Origin: a bacterium CG10_46_32
GTDB taxonomy: Bacteria; Patescibacteriota; Patescibacteriia; UBA2169
Direction: 5' to 3'
DNA: 62,999 bases
Assembly: GCA_001889965.1 (NCBI GenBank)
Contig: MOEI01000004.1
Location: 1-62,999 of the forward strand
Shown here: positions 49,721 to 59,923 of the stretch, one piece after another
Layout: each line of letters starts with the position of its first letter
Position numbering within the stretch: position 1 is the first letter of the stretch
Made by a program: the position numbers and the translations under genes
Notes under the pieces: generated by a model
Seen by the model: the letters and a program-made list of their open reading frames with translations, nothing else
The model's database searches: none
Told to the model about the DNA's origin: nothing

Positions 49721-50998
49721 TTATGATTTAAAAATGCGTACAATTGATTTCATTTGCTCAGCAATTACCGCAAACCATTTCAATCCATTGATGTTTATAG
49801 GATAACCCGAAGGCTCACGGTTCGCGTGGCCCCACATTACGAGCCCTACTGCGGTGGTATACTCAGGACTTGAAATCTTCTCAATAGCAGAATTAATGCC
49901 CAAAGGAACGCCAACCCCAGCCGGGAGCCGAAATACGCGCTTAGCAACTTCAAGCAACCCTGGCAAGCTTGCCGCGGCGCCGGAAAGAATCACACCAGCA
50001 GGCAGCTTACCTGAACGGCCTATGGAACGCAACTCCTTATCCACCATACTGAAAATCTCTTCTGCCCGAGCCTCAATAATTTCTGCAAGATATTTTCTGG
50101 AAAACGATCCTTCTTCGCGTTCATCTATTTGTGAAAGTTGGATTTCATCCGTGCTGCGTCCAAGCGCTGAAAGCGTTGATCCATACTGAACTTTAATAGC
50201 TTCCGCGGTATCAATATTGGTTCGTAGGCCTATAGCAATATCATTAGTAACATGTGAAGCGCCCACCGGCAGTACTTTCACCAACATAATATCCCCTTCC
50301 TCAAAAACCAAAATACTGGTAGTTGCCGCACCAATATTTATCATGGCAACGCCCAAATCTTTTTGACGCTCCGAAAGCGTTGCCTCTGCAGATGCAAGCA
50401 TTGCAACTACTAAATCATCAATCCCAAAACCTGTAAGTGTTATTGCTTTGGTAAGGTTTTTAATATGGCTCGATTGGCCCTCGATAATCTGTGCTTCTAC
50501 TTCCAATCGCACTCCATTCATGCCAATGGGATCCTTGATGTCTGTTTGATTATCAATACTAAAGCGCCTCGGCAACACGTGGATGATTTCGTAATTCGAA
50601 GGCACGCTTACTGCCTGCGCTGCTTCGAGTACGCGCTCAACATCGTCCTCTCGGATCTCCCCATCGGCGCGCGCAACCGCAATGACGCCTTTTGATTCCT
50701 GAGCTGTAATATGGCTGCCAGATATTGCCGCCACCGCGCTTGAGAGCTGGGCTCCCACCATCTTCTCTGCTCGAGTTTTAACTCGAGCAATGGACGCAAC
50801 CACTTCTTCGATGCTCCGAATAGTGCCCCTGGAAACACCACGGGACTCACCCTCTGCAAGACCAATAATAGTAAGCTCTCCTGTATCAGGGGCCACCTCT
50901 CCAACAGCAATACGAATGATGCTGGTTCCGATATCAATGCCAGTTATTAATTCTGCGTGGGCCATAGGGGTACGTAGTAGCTTACTGTCTTGCGCCAT
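49721..50998 (-). CDS. ftsA: Cell division protein FtsA
   Basis: A 425-residue actin-like ATPase that tethers FtsZ to the membrane. ELITGIDIGTSIIRIAVGE (phosphate 1), the SHUTS2 region with CGG-like VINIGAATTSILVFEEG and GVILSGAAASLPGL are seen. The end (FAVIAEQMKSIVRIFK) is an amphipathic helix suited to membrane binding. The start could also be Met 12 (MAHAELI). Confidence 0.96.
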   Translation of the reverse strand: MAQDSKLLRTPMAHAELITGIDIGTSIIRIAVGEVAPDTGELTIIGLAEGESRGVSRGTIRSIEEVVASIARVKTRAEKMVGAQLSSAVAAISGSHITAQESKGVIAVARADGEIREDDVERVLEAAQAVSVPSNYEIIHVLPRRFSIDNQTDIKDPIGMNGVRLEVEAQIIEGQSSHIKNLTKAITLTGFGIDDLVVAMLASAEATLSERQKDLGVAMINIGAATTSILVFEEGDIMLVKVLPVGASHVTNDIAIGLRTNIDTAEAIKVQYGSTLSALGRSTDEIQLSQIDEREEGSFSRKYLAEIIEARAEEIFSMVDKELRSIGRSGKLPAGVILSGAAASLPGLLEVAKRVFRLPAGVGVPLGINSAIEKISSPEYTTAVGLVMWGHANREPSGYPININGLKWFAVIAEQMKSIVRIFKS

Positions 50999-51070
50999 CT
51001 AAACGTGAAAACGGGTGGATTATCACTTCGCTCGCGCGACAATGGCTACTAGCTACTCAAAGTATACAAA

Positions 51071-51091
51071 AAAATCATTGCTTTGGCAATG
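51071..51091 (-). terminator. Terminator upstream of ftsA
   Basis: On the minus strand CATTGC-CAAA-GCAATG is followed by A and seven T. A TATACT (51061-51066) overlaps its end and probably serves as the -10 box for ftsA-ftsZ, with a leader of about 55 bases. Confidence 0.7.
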
Positions 51092-51148
51092 CATTTACTT
51101 GTCCACAGATTGAACAAATTTTGTGTACACCTTATAACCGAGCTGTAC

Positions 51149-51565
51149 TCATTTTGTGCTCAATATTTTTTCGGCGGCCGCATCCATGATTTGCTCCTCT
51201 TTTTTTGACTGATGATCAAAGCCTAACAAGTGCAGAAGGCCGTGTACAAACAAGTACGCAACATACTCCTGAAACCCTACGCCAGAAATATTCGCTTCTT
51301 TCTGCGCGATGGCCGGACAAATAATAATATCCCCAAGCTCGCCTTGATTTTCAGAAACAAAAGAAAGTACGTTCGTTGGCCGTGGTTTTTTCCGGTAGCG
51401 TGTGTTAAGTTTTTTTGATGTAGCTGGACTAACAAATACCACACTTATGCCGTGGCCCTTTTTTGCTTGGCTAAAAAAAATTTTTGCGCGATTTAAAAAA
51501 TACAAAATCACTAAACGCGGAATTCGCCCAGTATGTGGAACTTGATTAATAAATACCAAACGCAT
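51149..51565 (-). CDS. ybeY: Endoribonuclease YbeY
   Basis: A 138-residue metal-dependent RNase for rRNA maturation and quality control. The zinc motif HGLLHLLGFDH (HxxxHxxGxxH) is perfect, and RPTNVLSFVSENQGELGDIIICP matches the family. It begins 5 bases after the upstream surface-protein gene, with AGGAG 10 bases before the ATG. Confidence 0.95.
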   Translation of the reverse strand: MRLVFINQVPHTGRIPRLVILYFLNRAKIFFSQAKKGHGISVVFVSPATSKKLNTRYRKKPRPTNVLSFVSENQGELGDIIICPAIAQKEANISGVGFQEYVAYLFVHGLLHLLGFDHQSKKEEQIMDAAAEKILSTK

Positions 51566-51570
51566 ACTAC

Positions 51571-52974
51571 TTACACTCCTGTAGTTGGATCAACGATTAT
51601 GTCGGTTGTATCTTCTGGCGCGGTAGACTCTGTGTTTGTTGCCCCAAACTTGAAACGTGCGTAAAAATGATCAAACATATTTGGCCAGCTAATATCCTCT
51701 CGTGTGCCGCTATTATAGGTAATGATGTAGACAAGCCCATCTACACTCGAATAGAGTGTTAAACCATCTGGACTCCACACCGAAGGATGTCCATCGAGTA
51801 TAGACACCGTAAGCTCAACATTTTTAAGCGAAGGAGACTGCGCGCGGAACCAATCTGCTATTGGTGTATTTAACGGATTTTCAACAATAAGAATTTCGAA
51901 AAATTCTTCGGTGCTCGAGATAAAGAGCACCTGCTTATTGGTTTGATCAAGGCTATCCGCAAGCCATGTTGCAGGGTAGTCTATCTGATATCCATAGGTT
52001 GCATTGGTATAGGTTGCAAATAAACCAGAGGAAGCAAGCTGGCCCCCCGTACCATCAATTGGACTATAGCCATTTTTGATTTCTTCCAAATCAAGATACG
52101 AGTCCAAATCTGAATCAGCAGATGCGCTATTGGTGCCAAGCAAAGACTCTTCTGCATCTGTTAATCCATCTTCGTCGGTATCAACAGTTGGAGGCAGGTG
52201 TGTAGATACAAGTCCAGACGTATCGGTCGCGGCAATCTCTGTTACTAAGATAACAGCGATTGGTCCACTTGGAAGCTTCTCGAGTGTGGTAGTAAATCCA
52301 GAGGCCGTGGCCTGATAATCTGAAAAAGCTTCCCAGCGAACACCGCGCAAAAACGCGGGGTACATATCTGCGAGCGTATATGCTTCTGGAATGGTCGAAA
52401 CCAACAACTCAACCAAAAGCGGCTCTTCAAACGTAATGCCTGCTGGATACATAGAATACAATCCACCTACTATAGTTCCATCCTCGGGCAACGTGAAGTC
52501 GCTTTCTGAAAGCACGGTAACGCCAATACCAGAACCATACTGCTGTGAAACAGTTGCAGGAATAATCACTGAAAGAGAGCCAATAAGAATATTGCTTTCA
52601 TCAAACGCTTGTCCGCTTACTGTGGTTTCTGTACTATCAGGTTTTGTCGCAGTTTCTGCAGGCTGATCCTGGCTTGGTTGTTGCGTAATAATAGTAACTG
52701 GCGCACTTGGAACAATCGCATCCTTAGGCGCAATAAATAACAGGTACAACAATCCAAATAACCCTACAAGCACAAGAACAACAACTCCGCCGAGTAAGAG
52801 TACTTTTTTAGGAATAACGCGTCGAGGTGCCGCCGATTTGCCTTGCGGAAGATACTGCTGAGGCATAACCACGAACTTATCGTCTGAAATATCAGGAACA
52901 ACGATTGCTTTTTGTGCTGCGTCTTTTTTTTCAGCATCCGTTTGAGTTGATTTGTTTTTGTTAAAATTAAACAT
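51571..52974 (-). CDS. Membrane-anchored surface protein with thrombospondin-3-type repeats
   Basis: A 467-residue protein with one membrane helix (residues ~57-80) and a long outer part. Residues ~265-310 hold calcium-binding Asp-rich repeats: DTDEDGLTDAEESLLGT and DSDLDSYLDLEEIKNGY. Before them is a beta-rich region, and after them a domain with YGYQIDYPATWLAD near residue 335, reminiscent of PsbP/lipoprotein-type domains. Likely displayed on the cell surface. It pairs with a similar gene 9 bases upstream. Confidence 0.8.
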   Translation of the reverse strand: MFNFNKNKSTQTDAEKKDAAQKAIVVPDISDDKFVVMPQQYLPQGKSAAPRRVIPKKVLLLGGVVVLVLVGLFGLLYLLFIAPKDAIVPSAPVTIITQQPSQDQPAETATKPDSTETTVSGQAFDESNILIGSLSVIIPATVSQQYGSGIGVTVLSESDFTLPEDGTIVGGLYSMYPAGITFEEPLLVELLVSTIPEAYTLADMYPAFLRGVRWEAFSDYQATASGFTTTLEKLPSGPIAVILVTEIAATDTSGLVSTHLPPTVDTDEDGLTDAEESLLGTNSASADSDLDSYLDLEEIKNGYSPIDGTGGQLASSGLFATYTNATYGYQIDYPATWLADSLDQTNKQVLFISSTEEFFEILIVENPLNTPIADWFRAQSPSLKNVELTVSILDGHPSVWSPDGLTLYSSVDGLVYIITYNSGTREDISWPNMFDHFYARFKFGATNTESTAPEDTTDIIVDPTTGV

Positions 52975-52983
52975 AGTAGTATG

Positions 52984-53811
52984 CTATTCTCCTGTAGAAT
53001 TTGCCTTTTCAAAATTAAGCAGCTTACCGGGACCGAGCGGGTTATACCCATTCTGCACCTCTTGCCCATCCACATAAGAATCCCCGTCCGAATCAACGTT
53101 TAAAGGGTTAGTTCCAAAAATCGCAATCTCTTCCCAATCTGAAAGCCCATCATTATCACTATCAACCAAACGAGGATTAGTTCCATTACTAAACTCCTGC
53201 GCGTCGCTTAACCCATCCTGGTCTGTATCAAGAGATGCTGGATCTTGTTGTGCCTTATCAACTTGATTCTGCTGAAATATTTTTAAAATAGCGCTCGTTT
53301 CTTGAGGCTCAACAGCATTCGTATTAGATTCGCTCCCCTCTGGCGCTGGTGATTCCGTAACCTGAGTTTCTGTAGTAGGCGTTGTTACGACTGGCACCAC
53401 TACTGAATCCTGGGGCGAACCAAGTTTTGGAATAAACGGAACGGTAAAAGAATCCGAAAACATAGCAAACGAAGCAACAGCTACCCCAACAACACCAATG
53501 CTGATCAAAATGATAATCATCATCTTTTTAAACGGAAAACCAGTACCCACCGGAACTGAAGTTTGGCTTAGTGGAGCGCCAGATGCTCCGCTTGCAACAA
53601 GCGGCTTCAGTTTTCCACTTGCAAGCGCTGTGGGCGGACCGGGAATTACTTGAGGAGCACTGGGTGGTTGGCTTGGAGACTGCGGAGATGCTTGCGTTGC
53701 CGCATCAGTGCCGGCAAAAATATCTTCAACACCACTAGAAACGCCTTGCTGTAATCCAGAAGACTCAGAAGGCTGTTGCGTATGTTGATGTTGATTTTGA
53801 TCTTCAAACAT
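52984..53811 (-). CDS. Membrane-anchored protein with thrombospondin-3-type repeats
   Basis: A 275-residue protein. The N-terminal ~90 residues are cytoplasmic, rich in Gln, Ser and Pro; a membrane helix follows (~97-118, MMIIILISIGVVGVAVASF) and the outer end carries three Asp-rich calcium repeats (DTDQDGLSDAQEFSNGTNP, DSDNDGLSDWEEIAIFGTNP, DSDGDSYVDGQEVQNGYNP). The ATG at 53811 is chosen because TATACT (53818-53823) lies 6 bases before it. It may work with the giant protein just upstream. Confidence 0.82.
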   Translation of the reverse strand: MFEDQNQHQHTQQPSESSGLQQGVSSGVEDIFAGTDAATQASPQSPSQPPSAPQVIPGPPTALASGKLKPLVASGASGAPLSQTSVPVGTGFPFKKMMIIILISIGVVGVAVASFAMFSDSFTVPFIPKLGSPQDSVVVPVVTTPTTETQVTESPAPEGSESNTNAVEPQETSAILKIFQQNQVDKAQQDPASLDTDQDGLSDAQEFSNGTNPRLVDSDNDGLSDWEEIAIFGTNPLNVDSDGDSYVDGQEVQNGYNPLGPGKLLNFEKANSTGE

Positions 53812-53817
53812 AGGTGC

Positions 53818-53823
53818 AGTATA
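53818..53823 (-). promoter_or_regulatory. Extended -10 of the 52984-53811 gene, leaderless
   Basis: On the minus strand TGGTATACT ends 6 bases before the ATG. It has a TG-n extension and no good -35 box. Confidence 0.6.
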
Positions 53824-53850
53824 CCATAAAAACAAAAATTCTAAAACCAA

Positions 53851-56800
53851 CTATGGAACAGATTGCGCGTACTCAAGGTTGCTACATTGGTCAGTTGGCG
53901 AAGTATTCCATCCTGCACCAGCAAGCACATTGCCCCACTTACTGCTGGGGCCGTATGCGAGATTAAATTGCGCAACCGCCTGATGCGTGGCGCCGATTAT
54001 TTTATACTTATAAAAATAGACGTGCGATTCCTCAGACGCTGCGTCGGTATTGCATACATAGTTTTGATTTGCTGGGTTCCAGCATGTATTTTGATCGATA
54101 TCAATGCCTTCACAATGAATATCGTTTACTGGATCAGTTGGCAATGTTGCGCCAAAATCAGTACTTAAAATCTGCCACGAAGGCCACGTTGAAAGCGAAA
54201 CACCTTGCTTAAAAGAACCAGATGCAAGCGTTGGCTGCTTGGTTTTAATGAGTTCAGCAATAGTATGCGCATCACGAATGCGGATGAGATCATCTTTAAA
54301 TTTCTGCTTGTCTTCTTGGTTCACCATGTTCACCAAAAACCGCCAATTAGAAACCATTTGGTTTATAATAGCTACTGTGTCTGCTGCTGGATTATTATTT
54401 GTAGATAGTAAATAAATGTTGTTATAAATAGATGCGCTTGCGCCTGCTGGATTCGTATCATTAGGCGCTGCTACGTACATTGTTCTTCCATCTTGTAATG
54501 CATCAAATCCATCTAGCGATGCAATAGAGCTAGGGTTACCACCATAGCCTTGCGCATTATACCATTCTCGAATTGAAAGATTCGCTGTATTTGAAAGCAC
54601 GCGGATACCGATTGCATCAGTGCTGGCTGGCTGGATAAAGAAAAATTCTTTGAGTAAATTAGGAAGATCTAAATTTTCTCCGATCCCGGTTTCAGCGCGC
54701 ATATCAAGTTCTGGGAGTAGACCGCCAGAAACTTGATCACGGCAGTAGAATGTTGAAAAATTTGTTTTAACATTTTTTGTAGTTAACGCACCTCCAGTTT
54801 TATCTTGAAACGGCAATCCATCGGCAGCCATAGTTGTTGGCCATGGATTTTCACACAAAAGCACGCGCGCCTCAGTTGAGCCCGAAATGTTAGTGTTTTC
54901 TATATTAGCGGTAATAACAGAAACGCCGCCGCTTACCGGAAGAATCGAAAATAAATTCTGCGAACTGGTGAGAGTAGCAGTAAAAGGAGCATTAGACACA
55001 AGCACAGATTCATCGCTCGAAGACCATACAAGCGGAGAGTTAACCACTACCTCCTGCTTAAGTGTATTCTTGCCAATTGCTTCAAAAATGCGCTGATGCC
55101 CTACTTGGCCGCTATCTTGGTCGCCTGCGCAATTATTTCTGCCTGCGCAGGTAAATACTGAATTAACCGGCGCAACCTCAAGTTTTGCAACACGGCATTG
55201 ATCATCTTGTCCGAGATTAACAGTTCTAAAATTAATAACGCAGTCACTGCTGGTTATGCCTGCGGCAATATCGCCAGGTGATAAAATATTACAAAACTCG
55301 TCAGTCGCCATAATGCCACCAGTTACGGAGCGCAACCCAGAAGCCCCACCCTTAAGTACAATCTGGTAATTAGTCGCAAGACTAAGCTGTCCGGAATTAG
55401 GATACAAGCGAAAAATAGTTTGATTTCCTCGCGTGGTATAATCTACCGTTCCCTGTACAAGCGATTCGTCACTTATGCGACGCACGTAAAAATTCGCAGT
55501 AGTTGTTGCAGGGTCTCCAGGTTCAAACCCAACGCTTTCCGACACCACTACTCTATTGAGCGTTACTCCCACAATCATATTTAAACATGCGCTACTTCCA
55601 TCACCCGGTGCGTAGGATGTAACTACTAAATTATTAGAATTTTCAGACCCTGGTGGTATACTTCCTAATATCGTAAACGTAACAAGGTTGCTTGTGGCGC
55701 CATTTTGTACAACACGAACGGAACCTTGGCCAGAAGCAGCGCCGGCAACCACGCGAATGCACACCTGCCCATTATCCCAACCATCAGTTGGGCAACTTGA
55801 ACGCGTTACTGCATCAACCACCTCAACAGTGGGATGCGCTGCTGCCCCTGAATCTGTAAATACCACCTGTCCCGGAGTAGCGCCAAATCCTTGGCCGCGT
55901 ATAGCAACAATAGCGCGTGCTCTTCCTTGTGCAGGTGATACCCGACAAATACCTGGATGACTGAGGGCATTTGGAGTAAACGAACCCGAAGCCGCAACCG
56001 GATCATATCCGATCCTGGTCACGCGTACCGGACCTGTATTAATCGCGTCATTCGCGACTTCAGCAATAATCTGGGAATCACTCCAGGTGGTGCCACACCA
56101 CGCTGCACTCGGCAGCACTGCGATCGCAGGGTATGTTGATGGATTACCTCCAATATCAACTCTGCCACTCGTGTTGCCAAAGTAGCATCCATCAATTGTA
56201 ACCCATGTACCAGGCTTCCCGTTCTTTGGATTAAAATCATTAATCACAGGCGTACACCTACCCTTATTTGGATCAGTTTTTAGACACACTGATCCAGGGC
56301 ACGAACTTCCCTGCTGGCAATCCGCATCTGTATTGCACGCCGCGTACACCGTTGCTATGGCGCCGTCTTTTACTGATACTGCTCCATCATTATAAAACGC
56401 GCATGCCAAGGCTTTTGCTGAACCATCTTTTTGTCCATTCTCCGCAGTAGCTGTACTTTGTTTTGTTGCAGAAGAAGAAACCAAAATAATCTGATCTCCG
56501 CCAAGAAGTTCGGGAACACTACAAGAAGTACGACACTCAAAAGCAATATCACCACTAATATACTCACACGCTTTCCAAGTAAAATTATTTGACGCAGTAA
56601 TTTCCTGCCCACTCGAAGCGCATCCATTTGGACGCGCAAACGCACGCGCACCTAGATTTTGAACATCTCCTTCATATATAGCAATAGCTCTTTGATCCAT
56701 TTCAATACGCTCAACTACGCACTCGCTTGAGCCAGTCTTAAACGACCACACATAGGAATCCTTACCAGCAACTGTATCAGTATTGGAATTTAAGTTTGCA

Positions 56801-59625
56801 ATCTGTTTTCCACCTGACGAGAGAACACCAGAACTACCACCGAGCACACGCACAATGTACCGCGAGCCAAGGTCAAGTGAGGATGTGGGAGCAACCTTCA
56901 CGCGCTGGGCACTGTCGAGCGTTACAGTAGCGGTAACAAGCGTGGCTCCGGAATCGTCCCATGAGCACAATGCAGTGTCTGCACATTTTTTAACCTGGAT
57001 TCTATTTCCACTAGTATCTCCAATATCCATATTTGTCTCAAAACTAATCACCGCAGTAGTGCACGAATCAGTACATGATGCTGTTGGCGCGACACTGGTA
57101 ATCTTGAACGTATCTGGAACTTGGCACGTGCAATTTGAAGGCGCACACTCAAGTCCAGGGGAACATAATCCTGGATCCGGAGAGCAAGTTCCTGGAACAG
57201 ATGAACATGACTGCCCAACACCTGCAGCAATATTGAATTCAAGTTTATTTGATTGAATTCCTCCAACAGTCACATACACTTCCCCGTCAGCTGGATTGTT
57301 CTGAGCTTGATCTGGCACGCGCGACTGAATTCGAGTAGCATTCCATGATCCGCCCGTTGCAATAATAGAAGAATCAAGTTGCGTTTTTGCATCATAAAAA
57401 GTTAACTCATCAGAAGACGCACCACCAAGCCTACTTCCACGTAATGTAACTGAGTCACCCCAATAACCAGACGTAGGGCTGATTGAGTATAGACAAGGCC
57501 CGGTAAATGTTTTTGTCGTGTCAACGGTAAAACGGACAACATTACTTTTTAATAACCCTATTGGCGCAGGATGCATAACTTCAACCGCAACATCAAAATC
57601 AACATTCGGCTGAACTGGTATTGGCTTGGTTGTGGAGTCAGGTTGGCTGATAAAATCAGCAGCAATTGATTTGTCTTGCCATGCATTATCGGTAACAGTA
57701 AGCCCGGAATTCGCTGGCCACGCCGTCTGCATAGCAGCAGTAATCGCGCCTGTATTAAGCGGAGAATCCAAAGAAAGTGTAGTAGCCACGCGGCTACCTG
57801 TGGTCTTTGCCTCATCAACATAAAAATACGCACCCTGCACAGTTAAACACTGCTGCCACTGCCCCGCATTCCGCCTTAATCCCGAAACATAACTGATATA
57901 TGGTTCCTGCGCGCACTGCCCAGCTGGCTTAACCTGAAACGACCAAGCATACTGTTCTGGACTGCCGACATCTCCACCTGGTGAAATATAATCAACTGAG
58001 GCCGCATACTCAGTTTCGGGAATCAAATCATCACTCGTATCATTTGGATCTAGATCAAACTGGTACTCGCGACAGAAATCGTTTGGGTTGCCGGCGCCGG
58101 AAAAATTATCCTCCGGCAGGCTACGCAATACCGTGCCTGATGGATTCAAACTACCCCCAAGCACTAAGCCCGCATTTCCGGACGCACTCACGCCACAGCT
58201 TTGGGTGCGCACATTGTACATAGACGTATTAAATTTCAAAAATACAGGCGTTGCCTGGCACGCATACGCATATCCATCACTCGGCCGTACAAATGAAACT
58301 CCTGGCATGTCCGCGCCTGTGGTAAATGTAATTTCAACTGGAGCTATTAGTGCGTTACCGCACAAATCTTCTATATGTTGAACAGTAAGCCGATACTCAG
58401 TATAGGGCTCAAGCAATGCAGAGATGCCATCAAAAAGAGCAACATGATTTTTATTTAAAGAAAATTGAATACGGTTGCCTTGTAAACTTGTATCAAAAAC
58501 ACTGCTTCCAAACGCAGACTCGTACGTGCCATCAGCAAGCTTGCGCTCCAGAACAACATTCGTTGTGTCTAATAGTTCTGCTGCGGTTATCACGCTCGCC
58601 ACATCAATTGCTTCGGAAAATTGCAAAATAAATACGGTGCTTCGAGGCACATTTGTGTCTCCGCTACCAGGATATGATACTGAAAGCGTAGGCTCTACCT
58701 CATCGTTCGTCGTGCCCGTTGAAAACTTCCAATAATGGTACTCGCCAGTACCATCGTCCCGCGTGCCTCCGCAGTCATCGCACCCCGAAAGCACGAGCCC
58801 CCGTGAATCCTCTAACGTTGTATCTAAACGGACCTCATACATGGCGTTTTTCGTCCAATCAACACGAATTGGATTTCCATTGGTATCAACATTCTGCCCA
58901 TCAATCCGCTTAAAAGAAATTACATTATTACGCTTGATGATTTCAATGGTTTCCTCATCAACAAAGGTTCCTCCGTTATCGCGCTTAAGAGCAAGCGTGT
59001 CTCCATTCTTAAGGCTTTCAAATGGCTCAGTGTTGAGCCAATGGTTAAACTGGGCTTGAATACTTGAACATAAATACACATCCTGGCTCGCATCAGTTCC
59101 ACCGTGCGTAGTTTCAAATGAATCAACTACAAACGCGGCAACATTGCCGCCAGTCGTTAAACTACATCCCCCGTCCTCGCACCCGCCGCCATTCCCTCCT
59201 CCTCCACCAGTCGCACTAGAGAGCCGGCTTATGACGAATGCGGCAATTCCCCATGATGAGAGTATTATTACAAGCCCGATTACTGCGTTGCGCAACATCA
59301 TTTTGGCGCGTGTAATGTGCTCTTCGTTACCGCCTGCGGTCATCCACAAGTAGCCGGCGTATAAAATAATGATCACCGCAACAATACCTAAAAACCCGAG
59401 CCCAATATTAATAATCCGCGCAATGGTACCTTGTAAGTCTCCCGTGCTTTGAATCCCTACGTCTGAAAAATTAGAATCCAACCCAAAATTATCCGCAGTC
59501 TGCGCAAATACAGCAGCGGGCAACACAAACAAAAAAGCGGCCACACAGAGACACGCAAATAAAATGATACGCGCAAAACGCGCCTTCGATTGGAATCGAA
59601 TGAAAGCTGAGCGGTATGTGCGCAT
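53851..59625 (-). CDS. Giant surface protein: pilin-like N-terminus with Ig-like and TIG domains
   Basis: A 1924-residue protein. A signal peptide (residues ~18-41, ending VFAQ) precedes two helices (~67-135, with LGFLGIVAVIIILYAGYLWM and NAVIGLVIILSSWGIAAF) that match the VirB2/TrbC-type T4SS pilin segment common in CPR. A Gly/Cys-rich hinge (~140-155) leads to a very long outer part: Big_5/SbsA-like Ig domains near 312-440 and 838-960, IPT/TIG-like domains near 708-815, 1125-1225 and 1228-1325, a further Ig-like at ~1333-1440, and a Big_2-like segment near 1472. Many Cys pairs suggest disulfides. The C-terminal ~350 residues match nothing known to me. An adhesin or cell-contact fibre is the likely role. 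Confidence 0.85.
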   Translation of the reverse strand: MRTYRSAFIRFQSKARFARIILFACLCVAAFLFVLPAAVFAQTADNFGLDSNFSDVGIQSTGDLQGTIARIINIGLGFLGIVAVIIILYAGYLWMTAGGNEEHITRAKMMLRNAVIGLVIILSSWGIAAFVISRLSSATGGGGGNGGGCEDGGCSLTTGGNVAAFVVDSFETTHGGTDASQDVYLCSSIQAQFNHWLNTEPFESLKNGDTLALKRDNGGTFVDEETIEIIKRNNVISFKRIDGQNVDTNGNPIRVDWTKNAMYEVRLDTTLEDSRGLVLSGCDDCGGTRDDGTGEYHYWKFSTGTTNDEVEPTLSVSYPGSGDTNVPRSTVFILQFSEAIDVASVITAAELLDTTNVVLERKLADGTYESAFGSSVFDTSLQGNRIQFSLNKNHVALFDGISALLEPYTEYRLTVQHIEDLCGNALIAPVEITFTTGADMPGVSFVRPSDGYAYACQATPVFLKFNTSMYNVRTQSCGVSASGNAGLVLGGSLNPSGTVLRSLPEDNFSGAGNPNDFCREYQFDLDPNDTSDDLIPETEYAASVDYISPGGDVGSPEQYAWSFQVKPAGQCAQEPYISYVSGLRRNAGQWQQCLTVQGAYFYVDEAKTTGSRVATTLSLDSPLNTGAITAAMQTAWPANSGLTVTDNAWQDKSIAADFISQPDSTTKPIPVQPNVDFDVAVEVMHPAPIGLLKSNVVRFTVDTTKTFTGPCLYSISPTSGYWGDSVTLRGSRLGGASSDELTFYDAKTQLDSSIIATGGSWNATRIQSRVPDQAQNNPADGEVYVTVGGIQSNKLEFNIAAGVGQSCSSVPGTCSPDPGLCSPGLECAPSNCTCQVPDTFKITSVAPTASCTDSCTTAVISFETNMDIGDTSGNRIQVKKCADTALCSWDDSGATLVTATVTLDSAQRVKVAPTSSLDLGSRYIVRVLGGSSGVLSSGGKQIANLNSNTDTVAGKDSYVWSFKTGSSECVVERIEMDQRAIAIYEGDVQNLGARAFARPNGCASSGQEITASNNFTWKACEYISGDIAFECRTSCSVPELLGGDQIILVSSSATKQSTATAENGQKDGSAKALACAFYNDGAVSVKDGAIATVYAACNTDADCQQGSSCPGSVCLKTDPNKGRCTPVINDFNPKNGKPGTWVTIDGCYFGNTSGRVDIGGNPSTYPAIAVLPSAAWCGTTWSDSQIIAEVANDAINTGPVRVTRIGYDPVAASGSFTPNALSHPGICRVSPAQGRARAIVAIRGQGFGATPGQVVFTDSGAAAHPTVEVVDAVTRSSCPTDGWDNGQVCIRVVAGAASGQGSVRVVQNGATSNLVTFTILGSIPPGSENSNNLVVTSYAPGDGSSACLNMIVGVTLNRVVVSESVGFEPGDPATTTANFYVRRISDESLVQGTVDYTTRGNQTIFRLYPNSGQLSLATNYQIVLKGGASGLRSVTGGIMATDEFCNILSPGDIAAGITSSDCVINFRTVNLGQDDQCRVAKLEVAPVNSVFTCAGRNNCAGDQDSGQVGHQRIFEAIGKNTLKQEVVVNSPLVWSSSDESVLVSNAPFTATLTSSQNLFSILPVSGGVSVITANIENTNISGSTEARVLLCENPWPTTMAADGLPFQDKTGGALTTKNVKTNFSTFYCRDQVSGGLLPELDMRAETGIGENLDLPNLLKEFFFIQPASTDAIGIRVLSNTANLSIREWYNAQGYGGNPSSIASLDGFDALQDGRTMYVAAPNDTNPAGASASIYNNIYLLSTNNNPAADTVAIINQMVSNWRFLVNMVNQEDKQKFKDDLIRIRDAHTIAELIKTKQPTLASGSFKQGVSLSTWPSWQILSTDFGATLPTDPVNDIHCEGIDIDQNTCWNPANQNYVCNTDAASEESHVYFYKYKIIGATHQAVAQFNLAYGPSSKWGNVLAGAGWNTSPTDQCSNLEYAQSVP

Positions 59626-59631
59626 GCAAAA

Positions 59632-59895
59632 TTATTTTCTTTTCGTTTTTGTTTTGGAACCTGATGTAGCCTTGCTCCCTTGTTCAGCAACTTCCTTTTT
59701 TGCTTGCTGTAAAAGCTTAGAGCCCTTTTCCACAATACCACCCACAGCGCCTTCAATCGCATCGCGATCCAATCCAGCTTTGCTTGCGGCTTCCATCATT
59801 TTTTTACGAGCCTTTTTCCCAGCAATAGGGGTCAACAGCGCCGCAGCTGCTGCACCAATCAAGGCACCTGCCAAAAATTTTCCAGATTTTGCCAT
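59632..59895 (-). CDS. YtxH-like small membrane protein
   Basis: An 87-residue protein. A Gly/Ala-rich membrane segment (GKFLAGALIGAAAAALLTPIAGKKARKKM, residues ~4-32 in segments) is followed by a helical, charged tail ending in Lys/Ser/Thr. This is the layout of YtxH/gas-vesicle-like small proteins, whose function is mostly unknown. I chose the ATG at 59895 (MAKSGKF); the longer frame overlaps yqeY. It directly precedes the giant gene. Confidence 0.75.
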   Translation of the reverse strand: MAKSGKFLAGALIGAAAAALLTPIAGKKARKKMMEAASKAGLDRDAIEGAVGGIVEKGSKLLQQAKKEVAEQGSKATSGSKTKTKRK

Positions 59896-59923
59896 ATGTA
59901 TTTGTATTTTTTTGTTAACAGTA

